Assembly (NCBI RefSeq): GCF_013410065.1
Contig: NZ_JACCCW010000002.1
Span: 806,001 to 870,000 of the forward strand
Direction: 5' to 3'
Length of the DNA stretch: 64,000 nucleotides
DNA from: Granulicella arctica
Lineage (GTDB): Bacteria > Acidobacteriota > Terriglobia > Terriglobales > Acidobacteriaceae
How positions within the stretch are numbered: the first letter of the stretch is position 1; every line of letters begins with the position of its first letter. The position numbers and the translations under genes were made by a program. The notes below the pieces were generated by a model that saw only the letters and a program-made list of their open reading frames with translations, was not told the origin of the DNA and ran no database searches. Below are positions 18,301 through 26,244 of the stretch, one piece after another.

Positions 18301-18732
18301 GAGCGTCTCACCGGCAACCGCAGAGACCGTGACCGTGTCCGTGGTTGCACCAACCTGTAACTGAAAGTCGGCGGTTAAGTGAGCGTCCGCTATAATCGCA
18401 AGCCCTGAGCGTTTTTCACCGCGGAAGCCTGTCTTCGCAATCGCAATCGAGTAGTCGCCGATCGCAAGGTTAGTGGCTACATAAAAACCGCTGCTATCGC
18501 TGTCGACGGTTCGAGTCGTACCTGTGCCGACATTGGTGATGGTAATGCCCGCGCCGGGGATTGCACTGCCACTCGGGTCTGTGACGTTGCCTGCTATTTG
18601 CCCGAGGGATGTCTGAGCCTGTAGTGATTGGTTGAAGGTGAGCGCAACCAGGATGAGGAGACTGATACCAGCCACCCTCAAGAATTTGCGTAGCGTGCCT
18701 CGGGAGATTTGATTCAAGTGTTCGATGGTCAT
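15376..18732 (-). CDS. Oar-like TonB-dependent outer-membrane receptor
   Basis: The 1118-residue protein has a signal peptide (about 1-38, ending 'SLQA'). An N-terminal carboxypeptidase-regulatory domain follows ('IAGNVTDPSGSAIPGAGITI', about 45-125). The plug is next ('LNGRNYTQLMTLIPG', 'EVKIETSNFSAEYGRTSG'), and then a 22-strand-type barrel ending in a C-terminal Phe, as required for outer-membrane insertion. This is the expanded acidobacterial receptor family, probably taking up oligosaccharides. ATG 18732 was chosen because the signal peptide starts there; the open frame upstream runs into the preceding gene. It lies 37 bp after the DUF2264 gene on the same strand. Confidence 0.92.
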   Translation of the reverse strand: MTIEHLNQISRGTLRKFLRVAGISLLILVALTFNQSLQAQTSLGQIAGNVTDPSGSAIPGAGITITNVGTGTTRTVDSDSSGFYVATNLAIGDYSIAIAKTGFRGEKRSGLAIIADAHLTADFQLQVGATTDTVTVSAVAGETLNTTSGELAHVIDTKQVQNLALNGRNYTQLMTLIPGAVVTNPDIFSVTTSLASNNQAINGNRADSGNLTVDGAFNMVAGSNGSLMNNVGADFIQEVKIETSNFSAEYGRTSGPAFNIVTKSGTNQFHGSVFEYVRNNIFDARPFFSATKTKLVFNDFGYGVGGPIIKDRLFFFGGEEWKRLRQQQSPTVLTTPSSALLAGNFAGVAQLYYPGTKTPIPNNNIASLITPDGAAIADVYSVENKLGQYTDVTGASNNLVVAPANPLNFREDIVRLDFRINQKNSIYGRWISDHNVLIDPFGTFSNTGILPTTPTQRSRPGQSYLLAETWTISPTMINQSQANFSYASQHIPPVGVDWERSTFGFQYNRLYPNGGTYPNGIPAMTLSGTPYAGVQGPNFALNSPTTDIQAADTVTIIKGNHLIKVGAMVARDRIDQNGRPYYTGQINFNATGNPNTTGNALADAMLGYFSSYQEASADPTGHFRFTQPEAFAQDTWKANRKLSLEYGVRFQDILPLYTQGNNMANFVPSVYNPATAITVNTNGTVVPGSGNPYDGLVRAGDGVPADQLKRVPNINTAAFPLIPTGAPRGLYTIHGAFGPRLGFAYSASDKTVIRGGFGVFYYRPEGNITFSQVNIQPFLSISEFDNGNLSTLGTGTANNKSLQGSINAIDSNMKNPYIDQFSLGVQQQLPHGMLLETTYVGNVGHHQIRQPNINFPNLASVAANPTYSSNYFNPYKGFGAITQARSDSNSNYNALQAYLSKRTGEVTFTVGYTFAKALGDSQSNGVTLENWQNLNYNYGETNIDRKHAFVSTVVWALPTFHDHNLLMRETIGGVQISAVIRVQSGSFYTVTGNTSTGSRRASYLGGNIYAKGNRFILPSHQAQWLNPAAFSAAPNGSFGSAGVGSVVLPSLQQADTTLSKIFGLGGRVQFKLQADAFNVLNHTNYSALNTTATAGASFGRLNGAYPPRQMQFGAKIIF

Positions 18733-18769
18733 TTCGACTCTCTTTCTGTTTTTGTCGTGCTCTCGAGTG

Positions 18770-20044
18770 TTAGTCGTCGCGAGCATGATCCGCATGCGCG
18801 TCTTCGCCACTCCAGATCTTTTGCGATGTCCATCGCGCAGGCGGCGCCGACCAGAAGGGATCCGTAGGCGGAAGCCCCAGTGGAAGCCACGCCGCGCTGC
18901 ATAGATAGAGGCTCCCGGTGGAGATGTATGCTTCGCCCAGACTCGGCTGATGACCCGCAAGGCCAATCTGTAACCATCCATCCGCCGAGAATGTCCCTTG
19001 GGCTCCAAGGGTTCGTTGCATCACGGCTGTCAGTGCACAGCGAACCTGCGCAGGAGTTACATCATCGGGCAACATGCGGCGTCGGGAGACATCGGCCAGT
19101 AGATGAAATGCGCCGCAACGATAAGTAGTCGAGCGCCCGAGGACCGGATAACTTCCATCCGGATTAATGAGGCGCTCCTGCACGGCTGCATACCGCCGCG
19201 CCCTCTGATGGATCGCTTCGCGCTCCGCGGCCCATGTCGGAATCTCTGCGCCGAGTGTGTCCATCAACTGCAAAAGATAGGGCTGAATAACGAAGCTGTT
19301 GTAGAAGTCCCAGTGGAAGTGCGGCCCATCCCCATACGTCCCATCGCCGAGATACCAGCTTGCGTGCTCGCGCAGAGCATAGTCGACGCGCATGCGATCC
19401 CACGACTGGCCCATCAGCTTCAACGCAGCCTCGTTGATCGCAGCAAACAGTAGCCAGTTGTTGAATCCCGGCAGTATCGTTCGCTCCTTTAACAGTGCTT
19501 CGACGAGAAGCGTCTGTGTCTTCGCATCAAGCGCGTGCAGCAACTGCTTCGGCGCACGCAGCAGGGCCAGCGCGAGGAACGAAGAGTCCACCAGCGTCTG
19601 GCTGGAGTCGCCGAAGCGCATATGGTCGGGCGATGCTGGATCGACCGCCGATGCGATGCCTGCACGCGCCCAGTCACGATAGCGGTTGCGCAGCGATGTC
19701 TCTACTGGGTCTTCGTTCTCCGGTTCGAGTTCGAGCCACGGTGCAAGTCCAGCCAGCAATCGGCCAAGTGCTTCAAGGTGAGTCCCGATTGCGCGGCTCG
19801 CCTCCTGTCCGACCGCAGCTTCGACGGGCATCGTGCGACGGAGGCTTCGCTCGTTCAGAGCCTTCAGCACGGGTTCCGAGACGAGCTGCACCTGTTGCAG
19901 CCAATGTTTGCGGTCATCCAGTGCTGTCGCCTGAGCTGATTCGGCCGCCGCAACGCTGTCGCTCGTAAGTACTGTGGCAGCACCGGCAGCAACACTGCCC
20001 AGCAGAAAACGCCGCCGGTTTGGACCTTCCAATGCACCCATCAT
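18770..20044 (-). CDS. Tat-exported DUF2264 protein
   Basis: The 424-residue protein has a Tat signal (NRRRFLLGSVAAG near residues 9-21). An (alpha/alpha)-barrel-like DUF2264 domain follows, with conserved stretches such as 'FNNWLLFAAINEAAL', 'YGDGPHFHWDFYNSFVIQP' and 'GRSTTYRCGAFHLLA'. The family occurs next to pectin and rhamnogalacturonan enzymes, and a glycoside-processing role is inferred. The start at 20044 is favoured by GGAG 5 nt upstream; ATG 20068 is an in-frame alternative. It is divergent from the GH105 gene and co-directional with the TonB receptor. Confidence 0.8.
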   Translation of the reverse strand: MMGALEGPNRRRFLLGSVAAGAATVLTSDSVAAAESAQATALDDRKHWLQQVQLVSEPVLKALNERSLRRTMPVEAAVGQEASRAIGTHLEALGRLLAGLAPWLELEPENEDPVETSLRNRYRDWARAGIASAVDPASPDHMRFGDSSQTLVDSSFLALALLRAPKQLLHALDAKTQTLLVEALLKERTILPGFNNWLLFAAINEAALKLMGQSWDRMRVDYALREHASWYLGDGTYGDGPHFHWDFYNSFVIQPYLLQLMDTLGAEIPTWAAEREAIHQRARRYAAVQERLINPDGSYPVLGRSTTYRCGAFHLLADVSRRRMLPDDVTPAQVRCALTAVMQRTLGAQGTFSADGWLQIGLAGHQPSLGEAYISTGSLYLCSAAWLPLGLPPTDPFWSAPPARWTSQKIWSGEDAHADHARDD

Positions 20045-20235
20045 TACAGCTCCATCACTGTTAGGCATTTCGTTCGGAGTACACACTAAGTGGGACGGTT
20101 GAAGCCTGTCAACCTATTTAGCGGCTTGCCAGAGTCGGCTGCGAAAGGGCATGATGAACGAACCGTAGCAGCTCTCACAATGCAAGCAGAGGCAACGGCG
20201 AGCGCAGCAACTTATTCGGATGGAGAAGACACCGC

Positions 20236-21399
20236 ATGGCACATAGATCGCGCTGCATCGCACTGATGCTGCTGGCAGTATCACTTTCGACAGCATCGTA
20301 TACGCAGACTGCTGTAGCAGGGGAGCCGCCTGCTCCGCCCTCCGGCGATACGCCAGCCGATCCCGGACCACTCGCTACAAATCTCTCGGGCGATCTGCAC
20401 CCTGCGAGCGTCAAGGCCGCGATGAAGCGCGTCGCCGACTGGCAACTGGCACGAGTTGTCGATACTCCAAGCCAGGACTGGACCTTCGCGACACTCTACG
20501 CCGGCTTTATGTTGGCTTCCGCTACGCTCAAGGACAATCGCTATCGCGATGCTGTCCAACATGTCGCCGAACACTATGACTGGAAACTAGGCCCGCGACA
20601 GATTCATGCGGACGACCAGGCCATCGGACAGTCCTATCTCGCGCTCTATCAGTTGAAGCCCGAACCTATCCGCATCGCCGCGACCCGCGAACAGTTCGAT
20701 CGCATCATGCAGCTTCCCGATGATCCTGCCAAGTCCGTATGGTGGTGGTGCGATGCGCTCTTCATGGCGCCGCCCGTATGGGCCGGCCTCTCACACATCA
20801 CCGGCGATCCAAAGTACGACACCTACATGGCCCACGAGTGGCATATCACCGCAGACCTGCTGTGGGATAAAGACGAGCATCTCTTCTTCCGCGATGCAAC
20901 CTACTTTGATAAGCACGAGAAGAACGGCAAGAAGATCTTCTGGTCACGCGGAAACGGTTGGGTGATGGGCGGAATCGTCCGCGTCCTCGATGAACTTCCC
21001 GCGAACGATCCCCGACGCGCATACTACCTCGATAAGCTGAAAGAGATGTCCGTAAAGATCGCATCGCTTCAAAACGCAGACGGTCTATGGAGTCCCGGCC
21101 TTCTGGATGCGGCAGACTATCCGTTGCCGGAGAACTCCGGTTCCGCTTTCTTCGTGTACGCGCTTGCGTGGGGCATCAACCATCATGTGTTGGACGAGCA
21201 CCTCTATGGTCCCGTGGTCGCGAAAGCGTGGAAAGGCCTTGTCTCGCATATCTATGCGGATGGTCGCCTGGGTTGCATTCAACCCGTGGGTGCCGCTCCG
21301 GGAGCGTTTTCCGCAGGCACCAGCTATGTCTTCGGCACGGGCGCGTTTCTGATGGCAGGCTCCGAGGTAGTGAAACTACCGCACGCTATCACACGTTAG
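20236..21399 (+). CDS. GH105 unsaturated glucuronyl/galacturonyl (rhamnogalacturonyl) hydrolase
   Basis: The 387-residue protein has a Sec signal (about 1-28) and the (alpha/alpha)6 barrel of GH105. Signatures are 'DQAIGQSYLALY' (substrate Asp), 'VWWWCDALFMAPP' (catalytic Asp region), 'FWSRGNGWVMGG' and 'LQNADGLWSPGLLD'. The family hydrates the 4,5-double bond of unsaturated uronyl residues left by pectate or rhamnogalacturonan lyases. It is exported, so it probably acts in the periplasm. GGAG lies about 10 nt before ATG 20236. It shares the divergent promoter region 20045-20235 with the DUF2264/TonB operon. Confidence 0.88.
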   Translation: MAHRSRCIALMLLAVSLSTASYTQTAVAGEPPAPPSGDTPADPGPLATNLSGDLHPASVKAAMKRVADWQLARVVDTPSQDWTFATLYAGFMLASATLKDNRYRDAVQHVAEHYDWKLGPRQIHADDQAIGQSYLALYQLKPEPIRIAATREQFDRIMQLPDDPAKSVWWWCDALFMAPPVWAGLSHITGDPKYDTYMAHEWHITADLLWDKDEHLFFRDATYFDKHEKNGKKIFWSRGNGWVMGGIVRVLDELPANDPRRAYYLDKLKEMSVKIASLQNADGLWSPGLLDAADYPLPENSGSAFFVYALAWGINHHVLDEHLYGPVVAKAWKGLVSHIYADGRLGCIQPVGAAPGAFSAGTSYVFGTGAFLMAGSEVVKLPHAITR

Positions 21400-21456
21400 C
21401 CATTGCACTACAACAGTGAGGATGCAGGAATATGAAAAGTCTGCGACCATATTGCT

Positions 21457-23157
21457 ATGGTCGCAACTTCCGTCAATACCGCTCGTTATGGGCGATTTCT
21501 CCTTTTCATCGCCGGTCTCGGCGGACTGCTTTACGGTATCGATGTCGGCATTATCGCTGCGGCGCTGCTGTATTTAGGGAAGACCATCAACCTTTCCGTT
21601 CAGCAAACCTCTGTTCTGGTTGCGGCGGTTCTCGGCGGCGGCATGTTCTCTTCGCTGGTCGCGGGCGTGCTTGCCGACTGGATCGGCCGCAAAAAGATGA
21701 TGATCCTGAGCGGCCTGTTATTCGTCGTAAGCGTGGCGCTCATCGTGCTCTCCCACGGCTTCGTCCCCTTGTTCCTCGGGCGACTCCTACAGGGAATCAG
21801 TGCAGGCGTCATCGCCGTCGTGGTGCCACTCTATCTTGCAGAGTGCCTCGGCGCAGAGGTCCGTGGACGCGGCACAACCATCTTCCAGCTCATGCTCACC
21901 TTCGGCATCGTGATCGCCGCGCTTACCGGCTTCTATTACACCGGGCAGGCGGAGGCCGCTATCAAAGCCGCTGCCGGCAACGCTACACTGATTCACGCGG
22001 CACAGGACCACGCCTGGCGCGCCATGTTTCTTTCTGTCATTTATCCAGGACTGATCTTCTTTGGCGGCAGCTTTTTTCTGAGCGAAACCCCGCGTTGGCT
22101 CTTCCGCAAAGGAAAGAAAGCGGAGGCTCTGGCTTCCTTGCGACGCTCCACGCCGGAAGAACAGGCACAGTTGCAGATGCGCGAGATGGAAGCCCTCGCA
22201 TCCGATACAAAAGAGAAGGCAGCCTCGGGTGAACGCGGCTCGTTGCTCAAGCGCAAGTACGTCTTCCCCTTTGTACTCGCCTGTTTCATTCTTTCGTTCA
22301 ACCAGACGACCGGCATCAACTCGGTCCTCGGCTTCCTCGTCATTATCCTTAAACAGGCTGGCATGAGCGTGCAGCACGCTACGCAGGGCGATGTCGCGGT
22401 CAAGCTGCTGAACTTCATCATGACGCTGGCCGCAATTGGCTTCGTCGATAAGAAGGGGCGCCGCTTCCTGCTGCGCACAGGAACCGCGGGTATCGTCATC
22501 GCAATGCTCACAGGCTCCTTCCTCTTTTACCGCTTCGAGTCTAGCCGCATCGACGTCGCACCACGCGTACAGGCTGCGGTCCAGTCGAACGCTCTCAGCT
22601 TTCCTGTGAATGCAGCAACTCTTGGTCCAGCAATGGAAGGCCACGCCATGGCCCTCACCGTCGTCTACAACTCCGGTTCAAGCGATGGCGATATGGTTGA
22701 CACGGTACGCAACGACGACCCCAATCCAGTTGTCACCCTCGCCGCCACGAATGGCAAACCGCTCATCATTAAACAGGCAACCTATGCGCCGGTACCAGCC
22801 GAACAGACCGGCTGGCTCATCACCGCATGTCTTGGCCTCTTCATTGCCTCCTATGCCTTCGGCCCCGGCGTCGTCGTCTGGCTGGTACTCTCAGAGCTGA
22901 TGCCCACCCGTATCCGTTCAGTCGGCATGGGCATTGGCCTGCTGCTGAACCAGGGGGTTTCAACGCTTATCGCCGCAGTCTTTCTCCCTGTCGTCGGACG
23001 CTACGGTTACTATGCAATGTTTCTCTTCTGGGCGGTCTGCACTGCCATCTATTTCCTGACGGCCAGCTTCTTTCTGCCGGAGACGAAAGGGAAGACGCTC
23101 GAGGAGATTGAGGCTTTCTTCGACAGCAACGCCAGCAAATCACCGGAGCTTGCCTGA
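21457..23157 (+). CDS. MFS sugar-porter family transporter
   Basis: The 566-residue, 12-helix protein has the sugar-porter signatures 'DWIGRKKM' after helix 2, 'GRLLQGISAGVIAVVVPLY', 'PRWL', 'QTTGIN' and the C-terminal 'PETKGKTLEEIE'. It should be a proton-coupled sugar importer, here probably for the monosaccharides freed by GH105. An extra loop of about 90 residues (about 370-450) lies between helices 8 and 9-10 and is unusual. ATG 21457 has no Shine-Dalgarno. A well-placed AGGA and ATG at 21432 lie in another frame, and an in-frame stop at 21433 rules out an earlier start. Confidence 0.88.
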   Translation: MVATSVNTARYGRFLLFIAGLGGLLYGIDVGIIAAALLYLGKTINLSVQQTSVLVAAVLGGGMFSSLVAGVLADWIGRKKMMILSGLLFVVSVALIVLSHGFVPLFLGRLLQGISAGVIAVVVPLYLAECLGAEVRGRGTTIFQLMLTFGIVIAALTGFYYTGQAEAAIKAAAGNATLIHAAQDHAWRAMFLSVIYPGLIFFGGSFFLSETPRWLFRKGKKAEALASLRRSTPEEQAQLQMREMEALASDTKEKAASGERGSLLKRKYVFPFVLACFILSFNQTTGINSVLGFLVIILKQAGMSVQHATQGDVAVKLLNFIMTLAAIGFVDKKGRRFLLRTGTAGIVIAMLTGSFLFYRFESSRIDVAPRVQAAVQSNALSFPVNAATLGPAMEGHAMALTVVYNSGSSDGDMVDTVRNDDPNPVVTLAATNGKPLIIKQATYAPVPAEQTGWLITACLGLFIASYAFGPGVVVWLVLSELMPTRIRSVGMGIGLLLNQGVSTLIAAVFLPVVGRYGYYAMFLFWAVCTAIYFLTASFFLPETKGKTLEEIEAFFDSNASKSPELA

Positions 23158-23217
23158 TATTTGTTGTCCAAGCCGGTTTATGATCTTGATAACAAGCTGA
23201 TGGAACAGGAGTGTGTT

Positions 23218-24411
23218 GTGCTTACCGCGAACTATATCGAGCTCGAAGAGCAATTCGGCGCAAATAACTATCATCCCCTCGACGTGGTCATAGAACGGGG
23301 AAGTGGTGTCTGGGTCTACGACACAGACGGCAAGCGCTATCTCGACTGCCTCGCCGCTTACTCAGCCGTCAACCAGGGCCACTGCCATCCGAAGATTCTT
23401 CAGGCAATGCTCGATCAGGCGCACAAGGTCACGCTAACCTCGCGTGCCTTCCGCAACGAGCAGCTCCCGCTCTTCTACGAGCAGCTACACCAGCTCACCG
23501 GCTTCGAGATGGCGCTGCCCATGAACTCCGGCACCGAGGCCGTCGAGACCGCGCTCAAGACCGCACGCAAGTGGGGCTACCAGACGAAGGGCATCCCAGC
23601 CAATCAGGCGGAGATCATCGTCTGCGCGAACAACTTCCACGGGCGCTCCATCTCCATCGTTGGCTTCTCGACAGACGAGCAGTACCGCGCTGATTTCGGC
23701 CCCTTCGCACCCGGCTTCAAGGTCATTCCCTTTGGCGATGCCGGCGCCCTGCGCAAAGCCATCACACCCAACACCTGCGCCTTCCTCGTCGAACCCATCC
23801 AGGGCGAGGCCGGCGTCCTCATCCCGCCCGACGGCTATCTCAAAGAGGCGGCGGAGATCTGTCGCGAGAACAACGTGCTTCTCATGGCCGACGAGATCCA
23901 GTCCGGCCTCGGTCGCACCGGCAAGCTCTTCACCTATATGTACGACGGCATCACGCCTGACGTCCTCATCGTCGGCAAGGCGCTCGCCGGTGGCTACTAT
24001 CCCGTCTCCGCAGTGCTTTCGTCGCGTGCCATCCTCGGCCTCTTCCAGCCTGGCGACCACGGCAGCACCTTCGGCGGCAACCCGCTCGCCTGTGCCGTCG
24101 CCCGTGCCGCCCTGTCCGTATTGGTCGATGAAGATCTGGTCGAGCGCTCGGCCGAACTCGGTCCATTCTTCCTCGAACAGCTCCGCCAGATCGACAGCCC
24201 GCACATTGTCGAAATCCGTGGCCGTGGCCTCTGGATCGCCCTCGAACTGGACGTTGAAGCGCGCCCCTACTGCGAGGCCCTCATGACCGAAGGCGTCCTC
24301 TGCAAGGAGACGCACAGCAACGTCATCCGCCTCGCCCCGCCGCTCACCATCGAGCGCGAAGAGATCCTCTGGGCCACGGAGCGCATCAAGGCCGTCATCG
24401 AACGCCTCTAA
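23218..24411 (+). CDS. rocD: Ornithine--oxo-acid aminotransferase (RocD)
   Basis: The 397-residue class III aminotransferase converts ornithine and 2-oxoglutarate to glutamate semialdehyde and glutamate. It has '[20 protein letters not shown]' at the N-terminus (typical of RocD), '[20 protein letters not shown]', '[14 protein letters not shown]', '[15 protein letters not shown]' and the PLP lysine in '[15 protein letters not shown]'. GTG 23218 was chosen because AGGAG (23207-23211) lies 6 nt before it; ATG 23200 would add six residues without a ribosome site. It is followed after 22 bp by a FAD oxidase gene on the same strand. Confidence 0.93.
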   Translation: MLTANYIELEEQFGANNYHPLDVVIERGSGVWVYDTDGKRYLDCLAAYSAVNQGHCHPKILQAMLDQAHKVTLTSRAFRNEQLPLFYEQLHQLTGFEMALPMNSGTEAVETALKTARKWGYQTKGIPANQAEIIVCANNFHGRSISIVGFSTDEQYRADFGPFAPGFKVIPFGDAGALRKAITPNTCAFLVEPIQGEAGVLIPPDGYLKEAAEICRENNVLLMADEIQSGLGRTGKLFTYMYDGITPDVLIVGKALAGGYYPVSAVLSSRAILGLFQPGDHGSTFGGNPLACAVARAALSVLVDEDLVERSAELGPFFLEQLRQIDSPHIVEIRGRGLWIALELDVEARPYCEALMTEGVLCKETHSNVIRLAPPLTIEREEILWATERIKAVIERL

Positions 24412-24433
24412 CACTTTCGTAAAGGATGCCAGC

Positions 24434-25810
24434 ATGGTGCAGCGCCATTACGATGTTCATCGTGTGCGTGCTGAGTCCAGTACGCGCCTCACCGGCTGGG
24501 GCGCGAACATGCGCGTCGATTGCCATCTAACCGAACCCGGCTTCTCGTCGGACATCGCAGCACAGCTTGACCAGGCCGGTACCATTGCACGCGGCCTCGG
24601 ACGGAGCTACGGCGACTGTGCCATCAACGCCGGTGGCCAAGTGATCGGCATGACGCGTGCAGATCGCTGTCTCTGCTTCGACGAGCATACCGGCACGCTC
24701 ACCTGCGAGGCAGGCGTAAGCCTCGAGCGCATCATCCATGACTTCGCTCCGTGTGGCTGGTTCCCGATGATTACGCCGGGGACAAAGTTCGTGACTGTGG
24801 GCGGCTGCATCGCCAACGATATTCACGGCAAGGCCCACCATGCACAGGGCTGCTTCCTCAACTCCGTCGACTCCATGACCGTTCTGCTCGCCAGCGGCGA
24901 GGTCGTCGTGGCAAGCCGCAGTGTGAACCCGGACCTCTTCTGGGCGACCTTTGGCGGCATGGGCCTGCTCGGCGTCATCCTCACCGCGACCATTCGACTG
25001 CGCAAGATCGAGACGACCTACTTCCATCAACGATCGATCCGCGTGAACAATCTCGAAGAGATGCTGACCGCACTCGACGAACATGACGATACCTTCCCCT
25101 ATTCGGTAGCAACCCTCGACGTGCTCGCGACCGGTGCCCACCTTGGTCGAGGTGTCCTTACGCTCGGCGATCATGCGAGTCTGGATGATCTTCCATCTCA
25201 GCTCGCCGCCGATCCGCTACGGATCTCAGGCCCACCCAAGCTCACAGTACCCTTCGAGCTGCCCGAGTTCACGCTCAATCCACTCAGCATCCGGCTCGTA
25301 AACGCGGTCATCCAGCGTATTCAGGCCAGCGCAGCGCCCATCGGGCACTATGAGAGCTTCTTCTATCCGCTGGACAAAATCGCACGCTGGAACCGTGGCT
25401 ATGGATGTCGCGGCTTCACTCAGTATCAATTTGTCATCCCATTCACGGATGGCCCGAGCCGCATGCGCGAGATCCTGACTGCGATCCTCTCCTCAGGCGA
25501 GCTACCCTTTCTCAACGTCCTCAAACGCCTCGGGAAAGAGAGCGGTGGTGTGCTCTCCTTTCCGCAGGAGGGGTACACCTTTGCAATTGACTTTCCCATC
25601 CGCAGGAACACCGCGGCACTACTGCGGCGACTGGATGCGATGGTGCTCGATGCCGGCGGCCGCATCTACCTAGGCAAGGACTCCTACGTCGAAGCCTCAA
25701 CCTTTCGCACGATGTATCCGGCGCTTGATAACTGGCTCGCGACCAAGGCCAAATATGATCCCCACTGCGTCTTCACCTCGAATCTCGGACGGCGCGTGGG
25801 TCTCGTCTAG
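24434..25810 (+). CDS. DprE1-like FAD-binding oxidase
   Basis: The 458-residue protein has a PCMH-type FAD domain with 'RGLGRSYGDCAINAGG' (about 55-70), 'TPGTKFVTVGGCIANDIHGK' (about 117-136) and 'NPDLFWATFGGMGLLGVI'. A D-arabinono-lactone-oxidase-like C-terminal region follows. This is the pattern of DprE1, decaprenyl-phosphoryl-ribose 2'-oxidase, and related sugar or alcohol oxidases. The organism does not look like a mycolic-acid producer, so the true substrate may be another polyprenyl-linked or free sugar. AAGGA precedes ATG 24434 by 9 nt. It probably shares a transcript with rocD. Confidence 0.8.
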   Translation: MVQRHYDVHRVRAESSTRLTGWGANMRVDCHLTEPGFSSDIAAQLDQAGTIARGLGRSYGDCAINAGGQVIGMTRADRCLCFDEHTGTLTCEAGVSLERIIHDFAPCGWFPMITPGTKFVTVGGCIANDIHGKAHHAQGCFLNSVDSMTVLLASGEVVVASRSVNPDLFWATFGGMGLLGVILTATIRLRKIETTYFHQRSIRVNNLEEMLTALDEHDDTFPYSVATLDVLATGAHLGRGVLTLGDHASLDDLPSQLAADPLRISGPPKLTVPFELPEFTLNPLSIRLVNAVIQRIQASAAPIGHYESFFYPLDKIARWNRGYGCRGFTQYQFVIPFTDGPSRMREILTAILSSGELPFLNVLKRLGKESGGVLSFPQEGYTFAIDFPIRRNTAALLRRLDAMVLDAGGRIYLGKDSYVEASTFRTMYPALDNWLATKAKYDPHCVFTSNLGRRVGLV

Positions 25811-25939
25811 CTCCGCATCGAGCTATGATTCCAAGTCATTTCCGGTCGATGCAGAAAGCAAAATTTTGTGCTTATTTCAAATCGAGACCGTTCCTGAGTA
25901 GTAACCGGTCTTTTGCACAGACACCCCAACATCTAGTCG

Positions 25940-25968
25940 TTGACCTGACGTATGGCCCTTGCTATAGT
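25940..25968 (+). promoter_or_regulatory. Strong sigma70-type promoter of the riboswitch-nrdAB unit
   Basis: TTGACC (25940-25945) and TATAGT (25963-25968) are separated by exactly 17 bp. Transcription would start near 25975, immediately before the cobalamin riboswitch. Confidence 0.75.
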
Positions 25969-25980
25969 CATCTTACTTCA

Positions 25981-26140
25981 CGGTACCCGATCGAAGGATC
26001 GGGTTGAAAAGGGAATCCGGTGCAACTCCGGAACTGCCCCGCAGCGGTTAGCAGGAACGAACGCTCCAACCTCAGCACTGGTCCGGTCACGGACTGGGAA
26101 GCTGGAGCCAGTAGGCAGCCTGCAAGTCCGAAGACCTGCC
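25981..26140 (+). promoter_or_regulatory. Cobalamin (adenosylcobalamin) riboswitch upstream of nrdA
   Basis: The leader has the conserved core of cobalamin riboswitches in order. These are AAAGGGAATCCGGTGCAA with CTCCGG, 'CTGCCCCGCAGC', a GCACTG element near 26075, GGGAAG, and the B12 box GAAGACCTGCC ending at 26140. It should bind adenosylcobalamin and turn the downstream genes off. A likely expression platform follows: GGGGAGG (26166-26172) can pair with CCTCCCC (26238-26244), which lies between the AAGGA ribosome site and GTG 26245. Competing local pairing CCTCC/GGAGG at 26159-26172 offers the alternative state. The platform is inferred, but the aptamer is clear. Confidence 0.92.
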
Positions 26141-26244
26141 ATGAAGGAAATTCACACGCCTCCGAGGGGAGGGCCGGGTGATCGCTGCACGTGCCTTCGT
26201 CTCAAGCGATCCTCCGTCTCCGCTCGAAGCGAAAGGACCTCCCC

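Noticed and set aside
21432..22232. A 266-residue reading frame with a good ribosome site
   Set aside because: It overlaps the sugar porter in another frame and its translation is Arg-rich and low in conserved features, as expected of a shadow.
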